Source: Halomonas korlensis (GTDB taxonomy: Bacteria; Pseudomonadota; Gammaproteobacteria; Pseudomonadales; Halomonadaceae). Taken from it: a DNA stretch of 64,000 nucleotides. The stretch spans positions 147,661 through 211,660 of the forward strand of contig NZ_FPBP01000006.1 in assembly GCF_900116705.1 (NCBI RefSeq), written 5' to 3'. This document shows positions 35,054-43,491 of this stretch, piece after piece. The position numbers and the translations under genes are program-made. The notes under the pieces were generated by a model. The model saw only the letters and a program-made list of their open reading frames with translations, did not search any database and was not told the DNA's origin. Every line of letters starts with the position of its first letter. Within the stretch, counting starts at the first letter, position 1.

Positions 35054-35752
35054 CTAGCCCATATCAAACAACAGGGCCTCGGCCGGCGAGGTCGCCTGCA
35101 TCACGATGCGCTCCTCATCGGTAATGGCCATGCCGTCGCCTGCCTCGAGAGGCTGGCCGTTGACCTCAAGCGCACCGTGGGCCACCTGAATCCACACCTT
35201 GCGGTCGGGCGTGGTCGGGTGCTCGACCTTGCTTCCCTCGCTGAGCCGCGTCGCGTAGAGATCCAGGTCCTGGTGGACCACCACGGACGCCTCGCGACCG
35301 TCCCGGGAGGCGACCAGGCGCAGGCGGTCGGTCTTCTCCTGCTCCGGAAAGCGGCGCTCCTCGTAGCTCGGCGCCAGGCCCCGGCGCTCGGGATGCAGCC
35401 AGATCTGCAGGAAATGCACCCGCTCCTCGTCGGAGCCATTGAACTCGCTATGGGTAATGCCGGTGCCCGCCGAGAGACGCTGGACATCACCCGGCCGGAT
35501 CGTCGAGCCGTTGCCGAGGCTGTCCTTGTGCGCCAGGCCGCCCTCCAGCACATAGGAAATGATCTCCATGTCGCGATGGCTGTGCGTGCCGAAGCCCTGG
35601 CCGGGCTGCACGCGGTCCTCGTTGATCACGCGCAGCGGGCCGAAGCCCATGAAAGCCGGGTCGTGGTAGTCGGCGAACGAGAACGTATGGTAGCTCTCGA
35701 GCCAGCCGTGATCGGCGTGGCCGCGCTCGTGTGCATGACGGATCTGAAACAT
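35054..35752 (-). CDS. Pirin-family protein (quercetinase-like bicupin, YhhW type)
   Basis: A 232-residue bicupin. Its metal site is visible in the N-terminal cupin: GFGTHSHRDMEIISYVLEG, with His-His-Glu ligands, then the late HSEFN His. The opening (HGWLESYHTFSFADYHDPAFMGFGPLRVINED) is the standard Pirin/YhhW start. Members of this group show quercetin 2,3-dioxygenase activity in vitro or redox-sensing roles. Perfect AGGAGG five nt before the ATG. Its promoter region faces the 15-bp tandem repeat at 35812-35886. Confidence 0.93.
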   Translation of the reverse strand: MFQIRHAHERGHADHGWLESYHTFSFADYHDPAFMGFGPLRVINEDRVQPGQGFGTHSHRDMEIISYVLEGGLAHKDSLGNGSTIRPGDVQRLSAGTGITHSEFNGSDEERVHFLQIWLHPERRGLAPSYEERRFPEQEKTDRLRLVASRDGREASVVVHQDLDLYATRLSEGSKVEHPTTPDRKVWIQVAHGALEVNGQPLEAGDGMAITDEERIVMQATSPAEALLFDMG

Positions 35753-35811
35753 GCCGGCCTCCTGAAAATGTCGTGTTCGATTGATGCGACCAGCATGCCA
35801 CGCCCCCTGTG

Positions 35812-35886
35812 CTTCGGCGAGTCACTCTTCGGCGAGTCGCCCTTCGGCGAGACACCCCTTGGCGAGAGACCACTCGGCGAGGTACC
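35812..35886 (+). repeat. Five tandem copies of a 15-bp unit
   Basis: Five adjacent 15-nt units start at 35812, 35827, 35842, 35857 and 35872. The consensus is CTTCGGCGAGTCRCC; the first three are nearly identical and the last two have diverged. The array lies between the divergent starts of pirin and the NUDIX gene. Since 15 is a multiple of three, copy changes would keep any reading frame open. Confidence 0.9.
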
Positions 35887-35928
35887 GGTGTTAGTCTTTG
35901 CGGAGAAGAGTCAGGAGCCGTCGACCCC

Positions 35929-36357
35929 ATGCAACCCCCAACACATCCCGTGCCCGCGGTGCTTGCCGTGGTGGCGCGCGAAGGTCGCGTGCTGCTGGTG
36001 CGCCGCGCCAACCCGCCGGATGCCGGCCGCTGGGGCTTTCCCGGCGGTCATATCGAGTGGGGTGAGAGCACCCAGGCGGCTGCCGTTCGCGAACTGCACG
36101 AAGAAACCGGCGTATGCGCACTACCGGGCGAGGTGCTCACGGTGCTGGATATGATCACCCCCGCGGATGGCGAGCATCGGCACCACTTCGTCCTTATCGC
36201 CGTGCGCTGCCAATGGGTCGCTGGTGAGGGCGAAGCCAACGACGACGCCCTGGATGCCGGCTGGTTCACACCACAAGAAGTTGCCGGCCTCGGCGCGACC
36301 GCAAGCGTCGATGTCGAGCGCCTCGCCAGGATGGCGCTGGCGCTCAATGCACCCTAG
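35929..36357 (+). CDS. NUDIX hydrolase
   Basis: A 142-residue NUDIX pyrophosphohydrolase. The full box G-x5-E-x7-REUxEExGU is present in [24 protein letters not shown], giving all Mg2+-binding Glu residues. The N-terminal strand [21 protein letters not shown] and the trailing GWFTPQEV are typical of the ADP-ribose or nucleoside-diphosphate-type small NUDIX proteins; the substrate cannot be fixed. The ATG at 35929 has AGGAG about 12 nt upstream. A longer frame beginning at a GTG at 35809 would add 40 residues encoded mainly by the tandem repeat (basic LRRV-type repeats); I consider this less likely. Confidence 0.88.
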   Translation: MQPPTHPVPAVLAVVAREGRVLLVRRANPPDAGRWGFPGGHIEWGESTQAAAVRELHEETGVCALPGEVLTVLDMITPADGEHRHHFVLIAVRCQWVAGEGEANDDALDAGWFTPQEVAGLGATASVDVERLARMALALNAP

Positions 36358-36508
36358 CCGCGTCATCTCGCTGGGAGCCGTAACACGGCGCCGCACGCGG
36401 CAATCGGCTGGCCCTTGTCGGCATCTGGGGTTACCTTGTTGGCTTTGCGATGCCTGGAAGGGCGATACGCTTTGCCTGAAAACTGCCTGCGCTCGATCAT
36501 TCGGCGTT

Positions 36509-36567
36509 AAAAATCGGCTCAAAGACCTCATTTACACCACGTAAACTCCGCCTTTTCGCCGATTTTT
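36509..36567. repeat. Long imperfect inverted repeat upstream of the nitroreductase gene
   Basis: AAAAATCGGC (36509-36518) pairs with GCCGATTTTT (36558-36567), and an inner TTTAC/GTAAA pair (36531-36535 with 36541-36545) stacks inside. The shape suggests a two-stage hairpin or a dispersed intergenic repeat. It is 67 nt upstream of the nitroreductase start. Confidence 0.6.
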
Positions 36568-36633
36568 GCCTTGTCTGACCATCGCTCTGCGACTTTTCAG
36601 ACAAAACTTAGTCATCCACCTTTGCGAGCCACC

Positions 36634-37365
36634 ATGAACCACGTCATTGAACTGATGAAATCCCACCGTTCGGTCCGCAAGTTCAGCGACCGTCAGATCC
36701 CCCGCGAGCTGCTGCTGGAACTTATCCGCGCCGGTCAGGGTGCGGCGACCTCCAGCCACGTTCAGGCCTACAGCGTTATCCACGTCACGGACCCGGCGAA
36801 CCGCGAAACGATCGCCGAGCTCGCCGGCGGACAGGGCTATATCGCCAGCTGTGCGGATTTTCTGGTGTTCTGCGCCGACATGAAGCGCCCCACCGAAGCC
36901 TCGGAGCGTACCGGTGCCAACGTCGTGCGCGGCATGACCGAGCAACTGCTCGTTGCCAGCGTGGACACCGCGCTGATGGCGCAGAACGTGGCGACCGCTG
37001 CCGAATCCGAGGGGCTGGGCATCTGCTACATCGGCGGCATCCGCAACAATCCCCAGGCGATCAGCGATTTGCTGCGCCTGCCGAAGCATGTCTACCCGGT
37101 GTTCGGCATGTGTCTCGGCTACCCGGCCCACGACCCGGACGTCAAGCCACGGCTGCCGGTCGAGGCGATCCTCAAGGAAGACTATTACGCCGACGACCGC
37201 GAGCATGTCGAGGCCTACGACGCGACCATGCAGGCTTATTACCAGACGCGGAAGGGCGGCCTCAAGGACAGCACCTGGTCCCAGAATCTCGCCCCGCTTT
37301 TCGATACCAAGCTGCGCCCCCACATGCGCGAGTTTTTGGTCAAGCGCGGCTTCGAGATGAAGTGA
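36634..37365 (+). CDS. NfsA-type NAD(P)H nitroreductase
   Basis: A 243-residue FMN-dependent nitroreductase. HRSVRKFSDRQIP with its FMN-phosphate-binding Arg residues, then AATSSHVQAYSVIHV, ALMAQNVATAAESEGLGICYIGGIRNNP and FGMCLGYP are the flavin-site signatures of the NfsA group. The C-terminus includes the basic YYQTRKGG...STWS segment of that group, which contacts NADPH in E. coli NfsA. The start at 36634 directly precedes the conserved helix. The gene lies downstream of an inverted repeat and 52 nt before the DapA-family gene. Confidence 0.92.
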   Translation: MNHVIELMKSHRSVRKFSDRQIPRELLLELIRAGQGAATSSHVQAYSVIHVTDPANRETIAELAGGQGYIASCADFLVFCADMKRPTEASERTGANVVRGMTEQLLVASVDTALMAQNVATAAESEGLGICYIGGIRNNPQAISDLLRLPKHVYPVFGMCLGYPAHDPDVKPRLPVEAILKEDYYADDREHVEAYDATMQAYYQTRKGGLKDSTWSQNLAPLFDTKLRPHMREFLVKRGFEMK

Positions 37366-37417
37366 TAAGCGCCTAGGACCAGCCAGGCGTTCCATATCGA
37401 CACAAGGATCATCGAGC

Positions 37418-38311
37418 ATGTTCACCGGCCTGAGCGCATTTCCCTTGACCCCGATGAGCGAGCGGGGCATTCAGGAAGCGGCATTCACCCACCTGATCGA
37501 GTCCCTGACGGCGGCGAGGGTGGATGCCATCGGCGCGCTGGGTTCGACGGGCAGCTACGCCTACCTCACCCGCGCCGAACGCGCCCGCGTTGCCAAGCTT
37601 GCCGTGGCAAGTGCTGGCGACACGCCGGTCATGGTCGGTATCGGCGCGCTGCGTACCCGCGATGTGTTGACGTTGGCCGAGGATGCCCAGCTTGCAGGCG
37701 CCAGTGGGGTGCTGCTGGCGCCCGTGTCGTACCAGAATCTCAACGATGATGAGGTCTTCGGCCTCTACGACACGGTCTGCCGCGCGCTTTCCGTACCGCT
37801 GTGTGTCTACGACAATCCCGGCACGACCCACTTTGCCTTCAGCGACGAGCTGCACGGCCGCATCGCTCAGCTGCCGCAGGTGCGCTCGATCAAGATTCCC
37901 GGCGTGCCGGGGGATGTCGAGGCGGTCAGGGCGCGTGTCGAGCGGCTGCGCCGGTTGATTCCCTCCGACGTGACCATCGGCATCAGCGGCGACCCCTTGG
38001 CCGCCACCGGCCTCGCCGCCGGCTGCGATGGCTGGTACTCGGCGATTGGCGGACTCTACCCGCGAACCATGCTCGCGATCACCCGCGCCGCCCAGGCAGG
38101 CGACACCGAGCAGGCACTGGCGTTATCGGCACGGCTAACCCCCCTCTGGGACTCGTTTCGCCAGCACGGCGGCAGCCTGCGCGTCATCGCCACCGCCGCC
38201 GAGCTTCAAGGCCTCGTCAGCCATCCCAGCCTGCCGCTTCCGCTCAAGACGCTGGAAGGTGCCGACCGGCAAGCGTTGGCGAACGTACTGGAGACGCTTG
38301 AGCTGGAGTAG
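37418..38311 (+). CDS. Dihydrodipicolinate synthase-family aldolase
   Basis: A 297-residue class I aldolase of the DapA/N-acetylneuraminate lyase family. The catalytic Tyr131 lies in CVYDNPGT and the Schiff-base Lys159 in RSIKIPGVPG. The pyruvate-binding GSTGSYAYLT loop (residues 42-51) is of the GTTGE type but modified, with Ser-Tyr-Ala in place of Glu-x, as in members that are not true DHDPS. It therefore probably cleaves or forms a 2-keto acid other than dihydrodipicolinate. An AAGGA is upstream. Neighbours (nitroreductase, nucleoside deaminase) do not reveal the pathway. Confidence 0.9.
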   Translation: MFTGLSAFPLTPMSERGIQEAAFTHLIESLTAARVDAIGALGSTGSYAYLTRAERARVAKLAVASAGDTPVMVGIGALRTRDVLTLAEDAQLAGASGVLLAPVSYQNLNDDEVFGLYDTVCRALSVPLCVYDNPGTTHFAFSDELHGRIAQLPQVRSIKIPGVPGDVEAVRARVERLRRLIPSDVTIGISGDPLAATGLAAGCDGWYSAIGGLYPRTMLAITRAAQAGDTEQALALSARLTPLWDSFRQHGGSLRVIATAAELQGLVSHPSLPLPLKTLEGADRQALANVLETLELE

Positions 38312-38395
38312 CGCTATGCGGCGCAGCTGGCGGTATTGATACCAAGCTCGAGAAGCAAACCTCAGCATGATGCTGAATGGCCAATGGGAGACGTC

Positions 38396-38971
38396 ATGGA
38401 AACCTTGTTGAACGCACGCACGGAGGTGGGGGATTCGGTACTGGCAGCCATCGCGCATATGCCGACTGCCAGCATGCCGGTGCTGATGGATGATGGCTTT
38501 GCTCGACAGCTGACCGATGCCGACGTCATGCGAGTAGCGGTACTGCTGGCGCAGAAGAGCTACGACGAAGGAGGTTGCCCCATCGGCGCGGTGATCATCG
38601 ACAACGCCACGCGCCGGATTCTCGGCAAGGGCCACAACACGCTGGTGCAGGAGAATCATCCCTACCACCACGGAGAAACCTCCGCCATCCGCGATGCTGG
38701 TCGCATCGACTTCGGTCAGACCACCCTTTTTACCTCTTTGAGCCCCTGCGAAATCTGCGCGACGCTGTTGCACATGCGAGGCTTCTCGCGCGTGGTGGTG
38801 GGCGATGTCACCAATGCCTCGGGTACCGAACCCCTGCTGCGCGAAAAAGGCGTTAAAGTCGAGGTTCTGGAAGACCCACGCGGCATCGAGCTATATGCCC
38901 GCTTTCGTGCCGAAAGGCCAGAACTGGACCTGGAAGACTGGAAAGGGCGTCGTGCAACGCAAGGGCCATGA
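38396..38971 (+). CDS. Cytosine/nucleoside deaminase family protein
   Basis: A 191-residue zinc-dependent deaminase. The zinc site is HGETSAIRDAG (His ligand and catalytic Glu) plus LSPCEICATLL (two Cys ligands). The layout around these motifs, including the ENHPYHHGE approach and the RVVVGD strand, resembles yeast-type cytosine deaminases more than tRNA adenosine deaminases. Residues 1-45 form an extra N-terminal region without a known motif. The start at 38396 was chosen because GGGAG lies five nt before it; an ATG 12 nt upstream lacks a ribosome site. Likely role: deamination of free cytosine or a related base; exact substrate unknown. Confidence 0.85.
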   Translation: METLLNARTEVGDSVLAAIAHMPTASMPVLMDDGFARQLTDADVMRVAVLLAQKSYDEGGCPIGAVIIDNATRRILGKGHNTLVQENHPYHHGETSAIRDAGRIDFGQTTLFTSLSPCEICATLLHMRGFSRVVVGDVTNASGTEPLLREKGVKVEVLEDPRGIELYARFRAERPELDLEDWKGRRATQGP

Positions 38972-39803
38972 CATCCGGGTGGTAGGGGAACTAGCCATCT
39001 TGCCCAGCAGATTTGACCACCTAAGACTGCAAGGCCCATCCCGCACTCTTGGCTATCTTCAGAGCTGCCTGGTCTGGTTGTGAGAGGCGCCGCTCTCCTG
39101 GCCTTGGTTAGAGGATTGGTGCGGTGGCACTCTCGCCGTTGCGGGATTTCTTCTGGAGAGCCTCCTTCCGATGACTTTCATCAGGATGTGGTTAATGGTC
39201 ATGACATCTATGCATCACCTCCAGTTGGTTGCTGGAGACTGCACGTGTGTCTCGACGACCCAGCGATATCAGCTGCTGGCTTTCTCAGGGTCTGATGTCG
39301 GAGTGGCGTGAAGTGATCGACCCGTGGTGCCAGAACCCTATCGCCGCAAGGCACTGCCGCACTCGCTAGAAAGGGACCCCTCATGGAGGAACCAGTTTAA
39401 GTACGGTTCGGACAGGCAAGCGAGCAATTAACCCTTGCCTGTACGAGCAGCCAACTCTTGCCTGTAAAAGGAGGAGTGGTTTTAAGTTATTTATTCTTTC
39501 TTATTAAATTTAATTTATGATTTAGTTGATTTCGGCTGTGGTTAAGATTTAGGAAATCATTGGTCCAAATAAACTATAACATTTCGAAATTAAGTCATTA
39601 TTAATGTTTTTATTTGGTATAAATTATGTCTTTTTCTCGATTCAGCTTGACTTATATTTAACTTGGTTATAGCTTTATAGCTCTCTTAGGTTACGTCTTT
39701 TTTGAGACCTCCAGCTTTGCTCATTAACGAGTGATGCGCATCGTAATTGCGCTATAGACCTTGCCGGTCAAGCTCAAGAAGAGGTCATTAGTCCGGAGGC
39801 TGA
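38972..39803. other. 832-nt gene-free spacer, AT-rich in its second half
   Basis: No credible gene. 38972-39400 has average GC and short frames with no family character; it could be decayed coding sequence, but I cannot identify it. At 39412-39465 the 9-mer CTTGCCTGT occurs three times (once inverted), forming a possible hairpin. From about 39480 to 39720 the DNA is very AT-rich and probably contains the promoter of the oxidase operon. No clear FNR-type box (TTGAT-N4-ATCAA) was found. This spacer seems to be the left border of the acquired oxidase/sulfur region. Confidence 0.5.
39412..39465. repeat. Three copies of CTTGCCTGT, one inverted
   Basis: ACAGGCAAG at 39412-39420 can pair with CTTGCCTGT at 39434-39442 (13-nt loop), and a further direct copy lies at 39457-39465. 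The arrangement could be a protein-binding array or an end of a lost mobile element. Confidence 0.55.
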
Positions 39804-41393
39804 ATGGGTTTTACTATCGGGACTCTGCTGGCGTTTAGTTTCGCAGTATCGCTCATTGCCTTGGCGGCTTTGATTTGGGCGATATCGCGTCGGCAATTCA
39901 ATGTTACTCAACGCGATGCAATGATGATTCTTCCTGAGGGGGAAGAAGGTAAGGTCGACGACCCTACCTCGCATGCAAGCGATGGGCATGCGGCGCCGGA
40001 ATCGCCACCAATGACCCGTGAGTGGCGGCGACTGCTGCTGTTCATGTTCATATCCGCGATCGTCTGGCTACTTGTCGGCTCAGCGTTCGGTTTGATCGCC
40101 TCATTGAAGTTGCATCTCCCAGACTGGCTGAATGGCAGTCCCGAGCTGACTTTCGGTCGGGTACGGACCATGCATCTCAATGCCGTGGCCTATGGTTGGC
40201 TCTCCTTGGCTGGAATAGGCACAGCACTTTGGGTGTTACCTACGATATTTCGTACCCCACTGCGTCATCCGACACTGATCTTGTTGGGAGGATTGTTATG
40301 GAATGTGGGCGTGCTTGCCGGACTTCTGGCGGTTGCCTCCGGATGGACCGAAGGCCTCGAGTGGCTGGAGTTTCCGTGGCAAGTGGACTTGGTGCTCGCG
40401 GCCGGCGGGGCTTTTCTGGCCGTCCCGCTGATCATGACGGCAGCCGCGAGAACGGTGGGTCATATTTACGTGACCGGGTGGTACTTGCTTGCCGCGATGG
40501 CCTGGTTTCCGATTCTTTTCGTGTTGGCGAACCTTCCGGGAATACATTCTGGTGTTCAGGAAGCGACCGTCAACTGGTGGTTTGCACATAATGTTCTGGG
40601 GTTGTGGCTGACGCCTTTGGGAGTGGGTGCCGCCTATTACTTCATTCCAAAAATTATCGGTAAGCCGATCTTTTCCTATCGTTTGTCATTGATTGGCTTC
40701 TGGGGGCTTGCGCTGTTCTATAGCCAAGTGGGTATTCATCATCTCATCGGTGGTCCTGTCCCCACTTGGGTGGTCACGCTCTCGGTCGTGCAATCGGTCA
40801 TGATGCTGATACCGGTAATCGCGGTAGCCATCAACCAGCATGTCCTGTGGATGCGCAACTTGGGCGCCTTTCGGGTGAGCTTGCCACTGCGATTCATCGC
40901 TATCGGTGCGCTGATGTATACCTTTGCTTCTGTGCAAGGTTCTCTGGAAGCACTTCGGGTCATCAATACAGTGACTCACTTTACTCACTATACCGTGGGT
41001 CATGCGCATCTGGGTGCCTACGCGTTCGTGACGCTGGTCATGTTCGGTAGTTTCTATTACATGCTCCCGCGCATTACTGGCAAATCCTGGCCCATGCCCT
41101 ACTTGATAGGCCTTCACTTCTGGCTGGTGTTTCTGGGATTCCTAATTTACTTCTTTGCGCTGACCATTGGCGGCTGGCTTCAGGGGCTGGCCATGCTTGA
41201 TGGCTCGCGTGACTGGCTTGAGAGCATGCAATTGACGGTTCCCTACCTTGAGGCGCGCTCTATTGGCGGTTTCATGATGGTGCTCGGCCATCTCCTGTTT
41301 GCCGTCAACGTCCTGTCGTTGATCCTGGGGCGTGGTGCCCGGCAAGGCGCATCACAGCAAGACGTCCGAGTGACAACGGAAGCGGGGGCCTGA
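39804..41393 (+). CDS. Divergent cbb3-type cytochrome oxidase catalytic subunit with CcoS-like N-terminus
   Basis: A 529-residue haem-copper oxidase subunit of the CcoN type. The N-terminal 54 residues have one helix followed by SRRQFNVTQRDAMMILPEGE, resembling the small assembly factor CcoS, and only then does CcoN begin. Haem and CuB ligands are visible: VRTMHLNAVAYGW, WWFAHNVLGLWLTPLG, SQVGIHHLIGG and HFTHYTVGHAHLGAY. The Tyr of ALFYSQVGIHH corresponds to the cross-linked Tyr of cbb3 enzymes. The conserved Glu of the canonical TFEGP motif is Gln here (SVQGS). It should reduce O2 at the inner membrane. GGAGG precedes the ATG, and the gene heads a tightly packed cytochrome operon. Confidence 0.88.
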   Translation: MGFTIGTLLAFSFAVSLIALAALIWAISRRQFNVTQRDAMMILPEGEEGKVDDPTSHASDGHAAPESPPMTREWRRLLLFMFISAIVWLLVGSAFGLIASLKLHLPDWLNGSPELTFGRVRTMHLNAVAYGWLSLAGIGTALWVLPTIFRTPLRHPTLILLGGLLWNVGVLAGLLAVASGWTEGLEWLEFPWQVDLVLAAGGAFLAVPLIMTAAARTVGHIYVTGWYLLAAMAWFPILFVLANLPGIHSGVQEATVNWWFAHNVLGLWLTPLGVGAAYYFIPKIIGKPIFSYRLSLIGFWGLALFYSQVGIHHLIGGPVPTWVVTLSVVQSVMMLIPVIAVAINQHVLWMRNLGAFRVSLPLRFIAIGALMYTFASVQGSLEALRVINTVTHFTHYTVGHAHLGAYAFVTLVMFGSFYYMLPRITGKSWPMPYLIGLHFWLVFLGFLIYFFALTIGGWLQGLAMLDGSRDWLESMQLTVPYLEARSIGGFMMVLGHLLFAVNVLSLILGRGARQGASQQDVRVTTEAGA

Positions 41394-41396
41394 CCA

Positions 41397-42020
41397 ATGA
41401 ATAGAATACTGCCTCTCGTTATCGTGGCGCTTGCCATACTGGCCTTTGCCACTTTGCTGCTGGTGGCAGCACCGGCTGCCCAAATCACGTCGGTTGAACC
41501 ACCTGAGGACTTGCAGCCTTATACGCCTGCGCAAGCGCGAGGGCGTGACCACTACGTTAGTCTCGGGTGTGTCTACTGTCACACCCAGCAGCCTCGCGAT
41601 CCTGCCCAGGGGCCGGATGCCCAGCGTGGCTGGGGACGTCCGTCGACCCCGGCCGATTATGTCTACGATCAACCTCATCAGTTAGGGACCATGCGTACCG
41701 GTCCGGACCTTCTCAATGTCGGTGCCCGGCTTCCTTCCCGGAGTTGGCAGCTAACCCACCTCTACCAACCGCGAGCGATCACCCCCTCCAGCCTGATGCC
41801 AGGGTTCCCCTTTTTGTTCGAAGAGAAAAACAGCGCCGGCGAAGGGGATGTTGTCGTGCCAGTGCCCGAAAGATATCGACCGGAGGGCAAGGTCATCGTG
41901 GCGCGTCAGGAGGCACTCGATCTAGCGGATTATTTGCTCAGTCTAGACCGCACCTATGAAGCGACCCGGCTCGACCTGCGTGACAACGGTTTCCAGGCAG
42001 AAGAGGCGGGTAACCGATGA
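41397..42020 (+). CDS. CcoO-like monohaem cytochrome c subunit
   Basis: A 207-residue membrane-anchored cytochrome c. One N-terminal helix (residues 5-25) and a single CXXCH (LGCVYCHTQQPRDP). VYDQPHQLGTMRTGPDLLNVGAR matches the family stretch containing the distal Met, and HLYQPRAITPSSLMPGFPFLF matches the CcoO tail. It passes electrons to the catalytic subunit. It starts 3 nt after that gene and overlaps the next by 4 nt, so a stoichiometric complex is likely. Base usage is richer in A/T at third positions than in the flanking core genes. Confidence 0.92.
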   Translation: MNRILPLVIVALAILAFATLLLVAAPAAQITSVEPPEDLQPYTPAQARGRDHYVSLGCVYCHTQQPRDPAQGPDAQRGWGRPSTPADYVYDQPHQLGTMRTGPDLLNVGARLPSRSWQLTHLYQPRAITPSSLMPGFPFLFEEKNSAGEGDVVVPVPERYRPEGKVIVARQEALDLADYLLSLDRTYEATRLDLRDNGFQAEEAGNR

Positions 42021-42673
42021 GCGAACGGCGCCACAAGACGAATGACGGCCAGGAGCACGCCGCGGAGGAGTTCGAGCCATACGAAATGCACAACCCTGTG
42101 CCTTGGCCACTTATCGCGTTGGCGCTGGCATTGGCGGTCTGGGGGATATTGACGCTTTACTCGACTCAAGAGGCTGCACAGGACACTCCGCCGGTACAGC
42201 AAACACAGGGCCAGGCCCAATCAGGTGGGCAACAGGCTAAAGGCCGCAGTGAAGCGGGTGAGGCGCTCTTCAGCAGTCATTGTGCCACCTGCCATCAGGT
42301 TAATGGCTCGGGCATTCGGGGTGCCGTGCCGCCGCTGGCGGGATCTCCTTATGTGACGAATTCAGCGGATGTCCCCATCAGCATCGTTCTGTTTGGAATC
42401 GAGAACGAAATAGAAGTGGCCGGCAACACATATAACGGCCTTATGCCCACCTTTGGACATACCCTAGATGATGCTCAGATAGCGGCAATCGTCAGTTATA
42501 TCCGTGGAAACTGGGGAAACGATGCCATGCCGGTTGAGTCTTCTCTCGTCAGTACCTTGCGTGAGCGTTTTGCCGGCCGCGACCAACCCTGGAATGGCGG
42601 TGCTGAGCTGGCGCAGCTATTCGATACAGGCGCGACCGATCAGACGTCGGCAAACCTAGAGGAGACTCGGTAA
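42017..42673 (+). CDS. Monohaem membrane cytochrome c, CcoP-like
   Basis: A 218-residue protein with a cytoplasmic N-terminus, one helix (about residues 32-50) and a single cytochrome c domain (SSHCATCHQVNGSG, distal Met probably in GLMPTFGHTL). The opening PYEMHNPVPWPLIALALALAVWG resembles the start of CcoP (N-N-P-x-P), but canonical CcoP has two haems and two helices. I read it as a reduced CcoP equivalent. A Gln/Gly-rich linker (residues 55-75) separates helix and haem domain. It overlaps its neighbours by 4 nt and 1 nt. Confidence 0.85.
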   Translation: MSERRHKTNDGQEHAAEEFEPYEMHNPVPWPLIALALALAVWGILTLYSTQEAAQDTPPVQQTQGQAQSGGQQAKGRSEAGEALFSSHCATCHQVNGSGIRGAVPPLAGSPYVTNSADVPISIVLFGIENEIEVAGNTYNGLMPTFGHTLDDAQIAAIVSYIRGNWGNDAMPVESSLVSTLRERFAGRDQPWNGGAELAQLFDTGATDQTSANLEETR

Positions 42674-43491
42674 TGCTAGCCAAACGTTGGCCTATCGCTG
42701 TGAGTGCCATAGTGGTCATCATTTCGCTGGGATGGCTGGTCGCCAGGTACGGGAATGATTCATCGGTCAGCGATGCTGCTGAACCAAGCCTTGAGAAAGC
42801 CGCCGTTGCCAATCCGCTCACCGATCCGCTTTATGCGGATTCACTCGGGGAAATCGCTGCCAAAGCGAACCCGGAGAATATCAGTGACATCGTGAGCGCT
42901 GACAGGGGCGATAGCTGGGCCTGTGCTTCCTGCCACGGGGGGCAGGGGCAGGGGGCAGGTTCGGTGCCACGTCTTGCTGGCTTGCCTGCGGGTTACATTA
43001 CTAAGCAACTGCATGATTACGCCGACGGGCGCCGACTCAACGACAATATGCAACACGTCGTAAGTAGTCTCAGTGACGAGGACATGGCAGCGCTGGGTGC
43101 GTATTACTCACGGCTTGAAGCCCCTGGCGATACCCAGCCACAGCTCGGTGGCAATATCGAACGTGGCCGTACTCTGGCGCTGGAAGGAGATTGGGCCATT
43201 GATGTGCCGGCCTGCTTTAGCTGCCATGGCTCATCCGGCTGGGGGGTAGGGCAGTCCTTTCCCTCATTGGCAGGTCAGCATTCTAGCTACACCTACATCC
43301 AGCTGGCCAACTGGAACAACGGCAAGCGCAACAATTCGCCTATACAACTTATGCGAGACATCGCCCAAAAACTCTCCGATTCCGACATGCGCTCAGTGGC
43401 AGATTTCATGGCAACCCTTTCGCCACCTCAAACACTGGGTATAACCAGGACAAGTGACGATGGGTCTCGTACGGAGGTTGAAATACCATGA
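42673..43491 (+). CDS. Membrane-anchored dihaem cytochrome c4-like protein
   Basis: A 272-residue protein with an N-terminal anchor (residues 7-25) and two cytochrome c domains with haem sites ACASCHGGQGQG and ACFSCHGSSGWG. The stretch AGLPAGYITKQLHDYADGRR is a cytochrome c4 hallmark, repeated in part as AGQHSSYTYIQLANWNNGKR in the second half. It probably shuttles electrons between donors and the cbb3-type core. It overlaps both neighbours (1 and 4 nt). Confidence 0.88.
   Translation: MLAKRWPIAVSAIVVIISLGWLVARYGNDSSVSDAAEPSLEKAAVANPLTDPLYADSLGEIAAKANPENISDIVSADRGDSWACASCHGGQGQGAGSVPRLAGLPAGYITKQLHDYADGRRLNDNMQHVVSSLSDEDMAALGAYYSRLEAPGDTQPQLGGNIERGRTLALEGDWAIDVPACFSCHGSSGWGVGQSFPSLAGQHSSYTYIQLANWNNGKRNNSPIQLMRDIAQKLSDSDMRSVADFMATLSPPQTLGITRTSDDGSRTEVEIP

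Noticed and set aside
35812..35886. CRISPR array
   Set aside because: Units are directly adjacent without spacers and there are no cas genes in the window.
35790..35900. FGES-type pentapeptide repeats in another frame of the 15-bp array
   Set aside because: They resemble pentapeptide repeats but lie in a frame that is antisense to pirin upstream and has no start signal.
39480..39803. FNR/Anr box upstream of the oxidase operon
   Set aside because: I looked for TTGAT-N4-ATCAA and found no acceptable match, so oxygen control through FNR is not claimed.
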